5,746 nt of DNA from CAZJOD01 sp964547525 (lineage in GTDB: Bacteria > Bacillota > Clostridia > JAAYHZ01), in contig CAZJOD010000208.1 in the NCBI GenBank assembly GCA_964547525.1, positions 1 to 5,746 of the forward strand, in the 5' to 3' direction. Numbering within the stretch: the first letter of the stretch is position 1; each line of letters opens with the position of its first letter. Below the pieces are notes generated by a model. The model had not been told where the DNA came from and did no database searches. It saw only the letters and a list, made by a program, of their open reading frames with translations. The translations under genes and the position numbers were made by a program. Positions 1 to 5,746 of the stretch are shown here, piece after piece.

Positions 1-47
1 CAGTTCGGCAGCTGATGACGAATAACCAACATACGGTTAACAGCTAA
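1..47 (+). other. Possible 3' tail of an upstream gene
   Basis: The window begins 42 bases before a strong terminator, so an upstream plus-strand gene probably ends here. Two forward frames could carry its tail. One reads SSAADDE and stops at TAA 23-25. The other reads VRQLMTNNQHTVNS and stops at TAA 45-47, with the stop falling inside the left terminator arm. The third frame stops after four codons. Neither tail is long enough to identify a family, and nothing here chooses between them. That a gene ends here is inferred mainly from the terminator. Confidence 0.25.
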
Positions 48-78
48 AAAAACCTCTCTTTTGAGAGGTTTTTTTAGC
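43..78. terminator. Perfect 16-bp stem intrinsic terminator, probably bidirectional
   Basis: The left arm GCTAAAAAAACCTCTC (43-58) and right arm GAGAGGTTTTTTTAGC (63-78) are exact reverse complements around a TTTT loop (59-62). The GC-rich core ACCTCTC/GAGAGGT is flanked by seven A on one side and seven T on the other. A transcript from either strand therefore forms a hairpin followed by a U-tract. It most likely ends the upstream transcription unit and insulates the operon that begins at about 229. Confidence 0.93.
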
Positions 79-190
79 GAATACGATGAAAATAGAATTT
101 GAACATGGAGATTGCGAAAAATCCGACTATATTTAAAATCATATTTTCAATACAATGTGTTTAACTAATCATAACTCTTGATTTTAATAC

Positions 191-207
191 TTTGTTGCAG
201 CAATAAA
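191..207. promoter_or_regulatory. Near-palindrome over the -35 region, candidate operator
   Basis: TTTGTTGC (191-198), one central A (199) and GCAATAAA (200-207) form an inverted repeat with 7 of 8 positions matching. It covers the weak -35 element of the promoter feeding the first gene, where a bound repressor would block RNA polymerase. The symmetry is visible in the sequence. The operator role and the identity of any regulator are inference, and short AT-rich palindromes do occur by chance. Confidence 0.35.
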
Positions 208-222
208 ACTATATGATATAAT
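195..222 (+). promoter_or_regulatory. Extended -10 promoter for the operon
   Basis: A perfect -10 hexamer TATAAT lies at 217-222 and is preceded by TG at 214-215 with one base between, the extended -10 form of the housekeeping sigma factor. The best -35 candidate is TTGCAG (195-200) at 16-nt spacing. It matches only the TTG half of the consensus, which is usual when an extended -10 is present. Transcription would start near 229, giving a leader of about 38 nt before the ATG at 267. No riboswitch or other leader structure is evident. Confidence 0.7.
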
Positions 223-253
223 AAAAATTATTAAAAAAGCATTTATATAAAAA

Positions 254-260
254 TGGAGGA
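254..260 (+). promoter_or_regulatory. Ribosome binding site of the YhcH-family gene
   Basis: TGGAGGA contains the GGAGG core at 255-259. Seven bases separate the core from the ATG at 267, which is ideal spacing and fixes this start over the in-frame ATG at 282. Confidence 0.85.
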
Positions 261-266
261 CTAAAC

Positions 267-725
267 ATGATCGCTGATAATATGACAAATGCGAAAACAT
301 ATTACGGAATATCAGATTACATTAAGAAAGCATTACAGTATATAGAAAGTCATGATCTAAAAAATATGGAACCCGGAAAATACGATATATTCGGAGATGA
401 CCTCTTTATTAATATAGGATCGGAATATTTGCCGAAAAGTGCAGAAGAAGGAATCTGGGAAGCGCACAGAGAATACATCGATATCCAATATGTAATTGAA
501 GGATGTGAATACATGGGTTATGCCAATGTTGAAACGTTAAAAACCACACAAGAATATAAAAAGGAGATTGATGCCGAATTGTTTGCAGGTAAAGGTGATA
601 GAATTTTGGTTACTGAAGGAAGTTTTGCAATCTTTTTTCCACAAGACGGTCATATGCCGGGTATTGTTGCTCATACGGATCAAAAATCCAGAAAAGCTAT
701 TGTCAAAGTTAAAGTGGGCAAGTAA
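267..725 (+). CDS. YhcH/YjgK/YiaL (DUF386) family cupin-like sugar-metabolism protein
   Basis: This 152-residue protein matches the usual length of the YhcH/YjgK/YiaL family, a single-domain cupin-like beta-barrel that includes E. coli YhcH (sialic acid operon), YiaL, TabA and EbgC. Two family signatures are clear. EAHREYIDIQYVIEG at residues 65-79 contains Glu65 and His67, and FAIFFPQDGHMPG at 120-132 contains His129. These are likely metal or substrate ligands. The C-terminal KAIVKVKV strand is also typical. There is no signal peptide, so it is cytoplasmic. It is the first gene after the operon promoter, ahead of a sulfatase, a glycoside hydrolase and a lyase. The family is biochemically ill-defined. 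Proposed roles include sugar isomerisation, anomerisation or binding of an acidic sugar. Here it plausibly handles a sugar released by the downstream enzymes, which is inference from context. The family call is firm; the reaction is unknown. Confidence 0.93.
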   Translation: MIADNMTNAKTYYGISDYIKKALQYIESHDLKNMEPGKYDIFGDDLFINIGSEYLPKSAEEGIWEAHREYIDIQYVIEGCEYMGYANVETLKTTQEYKKEIDAELFAGKGDRILVTEGSFAIFFPQDGHMPGIVAHTDQKSRKAIVKVKVGK

Positions 726-740
726 TAAAAAGCGGTTACA

Positions 741-769
741 TTGTATTTAACGGTAAACGTTAATATAAA
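741..769 (+). promoter_or_regulatory. Possible internal promoter before the sulfatase gene
   Basis: TTGTAT (741-746) and TATAAA (764-769) are separated by exactly 17 nt. The -10 matches five of six consensus bases and the -35 matches three of six. Transcription would start around 776, leaving a short leader of about 18 nt before the ATG at 794. The region is AT-rich, so a chance match is possible. The support is the optimal spacing together with the operator-like palindrome in the spacer. Confidence 0.4.
747..765. promoter_or_regulatory. LacI/CcpA-type operator candidate between genes 1 and 2
   Basis: TTAACG (747-752) and CGTTAA (758-763) form a perfect 6-bp inverted repeat with a 5-nt gap. 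The overlapping 14-mer GGTAAACGTTAATA (752-765) has the central CG of LacI-family operators and meets 8 of the 10 specified positions of the cre consensus TGWNANCGNTNWCA, missing the first T and the C at position 13. It sits in the spacer of the possible internal promoter, a typical repressor position. Catabolite repression or a pathway-specific LacI regulator would fit. The role is inferred. Confidence 0.4.
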
Positions 770-779
770 ATTTTATTTT

Positions 780-784
780 GGGGG
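780..784 (+). promoter_or_regulatory. G-run ribosome binding site that places the sulfatase start at 794
   Basis: The GGGGG run at 780-784 is the only purine-rich Shine-Dalgarno candidate here. It directly abuts the ATG at 785, where it could not act, but lies nine bases upstream of the in-frame ATG at 794. This argues for the shorter protein. A start at 803 would give 18-nt spacing and is less likely. Confidence 0.6.
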
Positions 785-793
785 ATGAGTTGC

Positions 794-2254
794 ATGTCCG
801 ATATGTGTCCTAATATTGTTCTAATTATGGCTGATCAACTTAGAGCGGATTGCTTGGGTTGTTACGGAAATAATGTTATTGAGACAGAATTTATAGATTT
901 TTTAGCATCGGAAGGTACTGTTTTTGAGAATTCATACAGTCCTTCTCCATCATGCATTCCTGCAAGAGCGTGTCTTATGACCGGTATGAATCAATGGAAC
1001 ACCGGTATCTTGGGGATGGGAGCCGGTCAGGGAAGAAAATTTGTAAATTTTCCTCACACATTACCCGGAGAGTTGGCAAAGGCGGGTTATCATACCCAGG
1101 GTATTGGGAAAATGCATTTTTCACCTCAAAGGTTATTATGCGGTTTCCATAATACAATACTTGACGAATCTATGCGTAAAGAAGATCCTAAGTTTCAATC
1201 GGATTATCACCAATGGTTTGAAAAAAATAAAACCGGTGATTACGGACCTGCAGATCATGGTATACCTTTCAATTCATGGATGTCAAGACCTTTTCATATG
1301 CCGGAATTTTTACATCCTACAAATTGGACTGTAAACGAATCTTTGAAATTTTTAGAAAAAAGAGATCCATCGAAACCTTTCTTTTTAAAAATGTCATTTG
1401 CTCGCCCTCATTCACCCTATGACCCACCTCAATGGTATTATGAAAAATATATCGATAAACAATTGCCCGAACCATATGAGAGTGATTGGTCGTCTGACCA
1501 CAATGATATAAAAGCCGCTAAGAATCCTAATGCATGGCACGGTAATGTAAAACGTCATAAAGTAATGCAAGGTAGAGCGGGTTATTACGGATCGGTTCAT
1601 CATATCGACCATCAAATCGGAAGGTTTCTTGACTATATGCAGCGACGCATGCCCGTTGAATTCAAAAATACTATGTTTATATTCACTTCCGATCACGGAG
1701 ATATGTTAGGAGACCATTATATGTGGAGAAAAACATATGCATATGAAGGTTCGGCAAGGATACCTCTTATTGTAAAGCTACCGGATACTATGAAAATCAA
1801 GCAAACGCAAATATGCGACAAACCGGTAACCTTATATGATATTTTACCGACTGTTTTAGATGCCGCCGGTGTATCCGTCCCGGATCAGACTGACGGAATG
1901 AGTCTTATGTCTTTGATCAAAGGTGAACAATCGTCTTGGAGGGATGTTGTACACGGAGAGCATTGTGCATGTTATTCAACCGACGAAGAGATGCAGTTTG
2001 TGACCGATGGTAAATATAAATATATATGGTTTCCAAGAACAGGTAAAGAGCAGTTCTTTAATTTGACAGAAAATCGTACCGAGAGTATAAACTTGATAAA
2101 TGACAGTTTATATTCCGATGAAATAGTGAAATACAGAAATACTATGATTAAAATTTTAAGCTCAAGAAATGCCGGATTAACAGATGAGAACGGCTTGGTA
2201 AAACAAACAAAGCCCATTATATCTTTGGAATATGCAAAAAGGGTAGGAGAGTAA
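794..2254 (+). CDS. Cys-type S1-family sulfatase (formylglycine-dependent), cytoplasmic
   Basis: This protein of 486 residues (489 if read from the ATG at 785) is of normal length for an alkaline-phosphatase-fold sulfatase. Numbered from 794, the family landmarks appear in order. ADQLRAD supplies metal ligand Asp14. Cys54-Ile-Pro-Ala-Arg58 is the CxPxR signature whose cysteine is oxidised to formylglycine. GKMH gives Lys106 and His108. RPHSPYDPP gives His206. SDHGDMLGDH gives Asp300 and His301, and WRK gives Lys313. All the expected catalytic residues appear intact. It should hydrolyse sulfate esters, but the sulfated sugar cannot be read from sequence. No signal peptide is seen, so it likely acts on imported saccharides. 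In a cytoplasm it would need a radical-SAM maturase such as anSME, which is not in the window. The gene stops 9 nt before the glycoside hydrolase start. The DQ in place of the common DD also occurs in choline sulfatases and phosphonate monoester hydrolases, so another ester substrate is possible. Confidence 0.93.
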   Translation: MSDMCPNIVLIMADQLRADCLGCYGNNVIETEFIDFLASEGTVFENSYSPSPSCIPARACLMTGMNQWNTGILGMGAGQGRKFVNFPHTLPGELAKAGYHTQGIGKMHFSPQRLLCGFHNTILDESMRKEDPKFQSDYHQWFEKNKTGDYGPADHGIPFNSWMSRPFHMPEFLHPTNWTVNESLKFLEKRDPSKPFFLKMSFARPHSPYDPPQWYYEKYIDKQLPEPYESDWSSDHNDIKAAKNPNAWHGNVKRHKVMQGRAGYYGSVHHIDHQIGRFLDYMQRRMPVEFKNTMFIFTSDHGDMLGDHYMWRKTYAYEGSARIPLIVKLPDTMKIKQTQICDKPVTLYDILPTVLDAAGVSVPDQTDGMSLMSLIKGEQSSWRDVVHGEHCACYSTDEEMQFVTDGKYKYIWFPRTGKEQFFNLTENRTESINLINDSLYSDEIVKYRNTMIKILSSRNAGLTDENGLVKQTKPIISLEYAKRVGE

Positions 2255-2258
2255 GGAG
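2252..2258 (+). promoter_or_regulatory. Ribosome binding site overlapping the sulfatase stop
   Basis: TAAGGAG includes the sulfatase stop codon TAA and ends five bases before the ATG at 2264. The stop codon being part of the Shine-Dalgarno sequence suggests that translation of genes 2 and 3 is coupled. Confidence 0.85.
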
Positions 2259-2263
2259 TTCAT

Positions 2264-4297
2264 ATGATAGATAATATATTGCCATTCAGACAGATCCATT
2301 TGGATTTTCACACCAGTGAAAAAATTTGTAATGTAGGTAAAGATTTTGACGGTGAGGAGTTTGCCCGGACATTACATGATGCCGGTGTAAACTCAGTAAC
2401 TTGTTTTGCAAGATGCCATCATGGAATGCTGTATTATGATTCAAAAAAATTTCCGGAAAGGATACACCCCGGACTTAAGAATAAAAATCTATTAAAAGAA
2501 CAGATAGAGTATTGTCACAAGTATGGTATTCGTGTACCCATTTACATAACGGTACAATGGGATTATTACACCGCTTCGCATAATCCGAATTGGCTGTGTT
2601 TAAATGAAGACGGAAGTGTTAGTGGTTGGAAACCATATCAAGCCGGATTTTATGCAAATCTTTGTGTGAATACCGGATATATTGATTTCTTGAAGGAACA
2701 CACAGCGGAGGTATTAGAGACATTAGACACCGACGGTATATTTTTTGATATTGTAAACGTAAGGGAATGCTCTTGCATAACATGCAGACAAAATATGGTA
2801 AATGAAGGACTGGAGCCTTCTAATAAATTAGACAGAATAAAATACGCACGAATGACTATTAATCGGTTCAAACATGAAATGACGTCTTTTGTGCGTAAAT
2901 TTAATAACGATTGCACAATATTTTATAATTCGGGTCATGTGGATCATACCATAATGAACTCCATAAACGCATACACTCATTTGGAACTTGAAAGTCTTCC
3001 GGGAGGCGGATGGGGATATATGCATTTCCCTGTCACAATGAGATATGCAAGAAATGTTAATGACGAGTGTATAGGTATGACAGGTAAGTTTCATACTACC
3101 TGGGGCGACTTTCATTCATTCAAAAACATAGCCGCATTGGAGTATGAGTGCTTTAACATGCTGGCTTTAAACGGTAAGTGTTCCATAGGCGATCAACTGG
3201 AACCCGGCGGAAGATTATCCCCACCTGTATACGATTTGATTGGTAATGTATATAGGTCTGTCATTGAAAAAGAACCTTGGTGTGTAAAAGCACGGCAAGT
3301 CGTAGAAATTGGTGTACTGGTAAATGAGGAGCATGTAGGACACGGTCAAGGCGGTATAGATTCCGCTTCGTTAGGTGTTGCTAGAATATTACAGGAAGGT
3401 TCGTATCAATTTGATTTTATTGACCGTTTTATGGACTTTTCCAAGTATAAAATTATTATATTACCTGATGTAATCCAACCGAATGATACATTACAAACAC
3501 TTTTATCCGAATTTATAAATTCGGGTGGAAAGGTGTTGGCTTCATACAAGTCCGGATTAAAAGACAGTCGATTCTTTTTGGATTTCGGGGTTGTAGTTTT
3601 AAAAGATCAAACCTGTGATTTAATATCAGGTGAAGAGGTTTCAGGTAAAAAATATGCCGGAAACGCATATGCCGACTACATTTTGCCTAAAGGACTTATT
3701 GCCGGAGGTTTGCCTTCGACTTTGCTTGTAATGTATATGAAAGGGCTCCAAGTAAAAGCCAAGGATACCAAATATGTTTTGGCTGAAGTTTATAAATCAT
3801 ATTTTAACAGAGATTATAGGCATTTTTGCTCACATAATCAAACTCCTTGCTCAGGTGAGCCGGAATATGACGGAATTGTTATAACAGACAATACGGTTTA
3901 CTTTGCACATCCCATATTCACACAATATGCACAAAACGCTCCGTACTGGTGTAAAAAGTTGATTTTTAACGCTTTGGACATGCTGCTGCCAAACAGATTG
4001 GTAGAACATAGCGGACCGTCTACCGTTGTCACCACTTTAAATGAACAAAAGGATAAAAATAGATATATCTTACATGTTCTGCATTATATACCCGAACGCA
4101 GAAGTTATGATATGGATATAATTGAAGATAAAATCCCACTATATAATATATCATTTAAAGTGTATGCAGGTAAAAATATAAAAACAGTATCTTGTGTGCC
4201 GGATAGGGTTGAAATTAATTTTAAGTTAAATGACGGTTATGTGGACTTTACATTACCGGTAGTATGTGGCCATCAAATGGTGGAAATCACCTGGTAA
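2264..4297 (+). CDS. GHL6-type glycoside hydrolase with GH42-like trimerisation domain (GH151-like, putative alpha-L-fucosidase)
   Basis: This 677-residue protein has two recognisable parts. Residues 10 to about 330 form a TIM-barrel of the hypothetical glycosyl hydrolase 6 type, related to GH29 and GH42. It shows the N-terminal HLDFHTS, a paired-histidine CHHGMLYY at 51-58, and DGIFFDIV at 157-164, where Asp162 at the end of a strand is the likely nucleophile. Glu241 or Glu243 in HLELESLPGGGW may be the acid/base. Residues of about 345-570 resemble the class-I glutamine-amidotransferase-like trimerisation domain of GH42, with a YKIIILPDVIQP strand and SGGKVLAS. The rest is a small C-terminal beta domain. 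This layout is that of GH151 alpha-L-fucosidases as recalled, though many such proteins have no tested activity. No signal peptide is seen. It lies between a sulfatase and a lyase gene with tiny gaps. The fold is confident, the sugar specificity is not. Confidence 0.85.
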   Translation: MIDNILPFRQIHLDFHTSEKICNVGKDFDGEEFARTLHDAGVNSVTCFARCHHGMLYYDSKKFPERIHPGLKNKNLLKEQIEYCHKYGIRVPIYITVQWDYYTASHNPNWLCLNEDGSVSGWKPYQAGFYANLCVNTGYIDFLKEHTAEVLETLDTDGIFFDIVNVRECSCITCRQNMVNEGLEPSNKLDRIKYARMTINRFKHEMTSFVRKFNNDCTIFYNSGHVDHTIMNSINAYTHLELESLPGGGWGYMHFPVTMRYARNVNDECIGMTGKFHTTWGDFHSFKNIAALEYECFNMLALNGKCSIGDQLEPGGRLSPPVYDLIGNVYRSVIEKEPWCVKARQVVEIGVLVNEEHVGHGQGGIDSASLGVARILQEGSYQFDFIDRFMDFSKYKIIILPDVIQPNDTLQTLLSEFINSGGKVLASYKSGLKDSRFFLDFGVVVLKDQTCDLISGEEVSGKKYAGNAYADYILPKGLIAGGLPSTLLVMYMKGLQVKAKDTKYVLAEVYKSYFNRDYRHFCSHNQTPCSGEPEYDGIVITDNTVYFAHPIFTQYAQNAPYWCKKLIFNALDMLLPNRLVEHSGPSTVVTTLNEQKDKNRYILHVLHYIPERRSYDMDIIEDKIPLYNISFKVYAGKNIKTVSCVPDRVEINFKLNDGYVDFTLPVVCGHQMVEITW

Positions 4298-4314
4298 TGA
4301 ACAGGTACGAAAAT

Positions 4315-4320
4315 AAGGAG
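4315..4320 (+). promoter_or_regulatory. Ribosome binding site of the lyase gene
   Basis: AAGGAG sits six bases before the ATG at 4327. This strongly favours 4327 over the in-frame ATG at 4297, which overlaps the preceding TAA as TAATG and has only weak GGTGG-like sequence upstream. Confidence 0.8.
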
Positions 4321-4326
4321 ACAGCT

Positions 4327-5746
4327 ATGCAAGGTGGAAATTATTTTAATAAAGTAAAAGTTGAAAAAATTCGTGATAACATACGATGTTATGAATGGGC
4401 AAAAAATCTTACCGAAGACACCGTAAAAAAAGCGGAGCATTTGATAGCTTTTGGTAAACACTTCTGGTGGACACTTCCGACACCGAATGAATTGGCACGC
4501 AGTTCTAATGCATGTCAGCTTAATAACGGGTGCCCGCATTGTGGTAAAGAATTATTGGTAAAGTACGGAACAACAGGATGGGTTCCTAAGATTGAAGATA
4601 ATCAATGGAAAGTAGAATGTCCTAATTGTCAAAGTATTTTCCCGTCTAATGATTTTAAAAGTTATTATGAGAGCGGTTTGGACGAAAGGGGTGTTTTCAA
4701 GCGTGAAAATGCCGATTCCTCCTATTTAATAAATACATTATATCCTGATAAAGGAGACAACTACTTTGTAGATGACGGTACCGGATGCAAAGACGAATTC
4801 GGTGTTTTCTGGACGTTTATACCGTATTATATACATCACGGTTTGTGGCTTGACGTACATAACATAGGTTCTGTTGAAAAGGGGCTTATTTCAAACGGCG
4901 TAAAATATTTTGCCGAGGCTTGGATCTACACCGGTGAATTAAAATACGCTTTGTATTGTCTGATGGTTTTATACAAGGTCGCTATGGTTTATCCTGATAT
5001 GGATTTAAATGTATGGATGAGAATTCCCGGTAGGCCGTATCGTAATAGTGACGGATTTTCTCTCCAAGGCAAAGTTGTAGGATCTATATGGGAGACTTTC
5101 ACAGCAAGATTATTTTGTTATGCGGCAGATGCGGTTTTACCCGTTTTATCCGAATATCCCGATTTGGTGGAAGAGTTCATGAGCGATATTTATGGAACCG
5201 ATGTTAAAGCTATCAACAATGTTATAATAGACGGTATTGTTCGTGAAGTATATAGCGGAGTTAAAGATGCAAGTATTTGCGGTAATGAGGGAATGCACCA
5301 AAGTGCACTGGCTATGGCTGCGGTTTGTATGGGTGAGTGTAGTGAATCGAAAAAATGGTTGGAATTTCTTTTTGCTCCGGGAGCAAGAATTATGGAAAAA
5401 GATCCTGTGAGAACTATCAAAACAACAAGAACAGGATGTAATGTGTTTGGCGTATTAGAAAATAAAGTTAATGGAAACGGTCTTGGAGACGAATGTTCAC
5501 CTATGTATAACCGTCTTTGGATGGTGGAATTAGCCCGCTTGGCAGATATTTTATCCGCTTATCCCGGAATTAAAGGTTCCAAATATGATATAAAAACACA
5601 TCCTGTTATGAAAAAGATGTATAGAAGTTATGTACCTTTGAATCTTGATAATGATTTTATACCAAAAACAGGTGATACGGGAAAAACCGGTAATCCTATG
5701 AAAATATTCGACGGAGACAATCTGCAGAAGTTTTTAATGGACGGAT
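4327..5746 (+). CDS. Heparinase II/III-family polysaccharide lyase, partial (3' end outside window)
   Basis: This frame runs open for 473 codons to the window edge. The visible protein has no signal peptide. Near its start are two CxxC pairs, Cys69-Pro-His-Cys72 and Cys98-Pro-Asn-Cys101, the second followed by IFPSNDF. This zinc-ribbon-like insertion is seen in a subset of heparinase II/III-like proteins. An alpha-helical toroid follows, with candidate catalytic residues in GNEGMHQSALAMAA (Asn320, His324) and in DECSPMYNRLW (Tyr394). The family cleaves uronic-acid linkages in glycosaminoglycans or alginate-like polymers by beta-elimination. The beta-sandwich half, expected to carry another catalytic histidine in the heparinase II scheme, is not in the window. 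It is the fourth gene of the operon, 29 nt after the glycoside hydrolase. A start at 4297 would add ten residues. The superfamily call is good; the PL family and substrate are undetermined. Confidence 0.8.
   Translation, partial: MQGGNYFNKVKVEKIRDNIRCYEWAKNLTEDTVKKAEHLIAFGKHFWWTLPTPNELARSSNACQLNNGCPHCGKELLVKYGTTGWVPKIEDNQWKVECPNCQSIFPSNDFKSYYESGLDERGVFKRENADSSYLINTLYPDKGDNYFVDDGTGCKDEFGVFWTFIPYYIHHGLWLDVHNIGSVEKGLISNGVKYFAEAWIYTGELKYALYCLMVLYKVAMVYPDMDLNVWMRIPGRPYRNSDGFSLQGKVVGSIWETFTARLFCYAADAVLPVLSEYPDLVEEFMSDIYGTDVKAINNVIIDGIVREVYSGVKDASICGNEGMHQSALAMAAVCMGECSESKKWLEFLFAPGARIMEKDPVRTIKTTRTGCNVFGVLENKVNGNGLGDECSPMYNRLWMVELARLADILSAYPGIKGSKYDIKTHPVMKKMYRSYVPLNLDNDFIPKTGDTGKTGNPMKIFDGDNLQKFLMDG

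Noticed and set aside
86..136. Short ORF encoding 16 residues (MKIEFEHGDCEKSDYI)
   Set aside because: It has no Shine-Dalgarno sequence and no promoter, lies directly after the terminator, and is too short to assess. It is most likely chance.
105..164. Short ORF encoding 19 residues starting MEIAKNP
   Set aside because: No ribosome binding site lies upstream, and it overlaps another equally weak short ORF in a different frame. Nothing supports coding.
229..266. Riboswitch or structured leader before the first gene
   Set aside because: The leader is only about 38 nt, is very AT-rich and shows no stable stem or known riboswitch motif.
568..750. Plus-strand 60-codon frame overlapping the YhcH-family gene
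   Set aside because: It is a frame-shifted shadow of the well-supported DUF386 coding sequence and resembles no family.
785..793. ATG at 785 as the sulfatase start
   Set aside because: The only ribosome-binding G-run directly abuts this ATG, so there is no spacing for initiation. The ATG at 794 is nine bases away. The longer form cannot be fully excluded.
1412..1696. Minus-strand open frame of 94 codons inside the sulfatase gene
   Set aside because: It is antisense to the conserved sulfatase region, with no recognisable domain. The other minus-strand frames within genes 2 to 4 were dismissed for the same reason.

Overview
The window reads as part of one co-directional carbohydrate-utilisation operon in an AT-rich, low-GC Gram-positive bacterium. 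A gut or anaerobic Clostridia-type Firmicute is the best guess. That rests on A/T-ending codons, strong GGAGG-like ribosome binding sites, short intergenic gaps and an intrinsic terminator with a U-tract. No marker gene is present, so the taxonomic call is inference.

Layout. Positions 1-42 may hold the tail of an upstream gene. A perfect 16-bp stem terminator (43-78) follows and isolates the operon from what lies upstream. Positions 79-190 are AT-rich and show nothing convincing. An extended -10 promoter (195-222), with a near-perfect inverted repeat over its -35 region, precedes the first gene. Four plus-strand genes follow: (1) a YhcH/YjgK/YiaL (DUF386) cupin-like protein, 267-725; (2) a Cys-type S1 sulfatase, best start 794, to 2254; (3) a GHL6 / GH151-like glycoside hydrolase with a GH42-type trimerisation domain, 2264-4297; (4) a heparinase II/III-like polysaccharide lyase with an N-terminal zinc-ribbon-like Cys cluster, 4327 to beyond the window edge. 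The 68-nt gap between genes 1 and 2 carries a possible second promoter with a LacI/CcpA-type operator in its spacer. Genes 2-3 and 3-4 are only 9 and 29 nt apart.

How the genes may work together. None of the four proteins begins with a recognisable signal peptide, so they probably act in the cytoplasm on imported oligosaccharides. A sulfatase would remove sulfate esters, the GHL6 enzyme would remove a terminal sugar (L-fucose if the GH151 resemblance holds), the lyase would cleave a uronic-acid linkage by beta-elimination, and the YhcH-like protein would process a released sugar. The combination suggests a sulfated, uronate-containing and possibly fucosylated glycan, such as a glycosaminoglycan, fucosylated chondroitin sulfate or an algal polysaccharide. 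The individual families are known. The specific combination and its substrate are the uncharacterised part. Transporter, regulator and sulfatase-maturase genes, if linked, lie outside the window.
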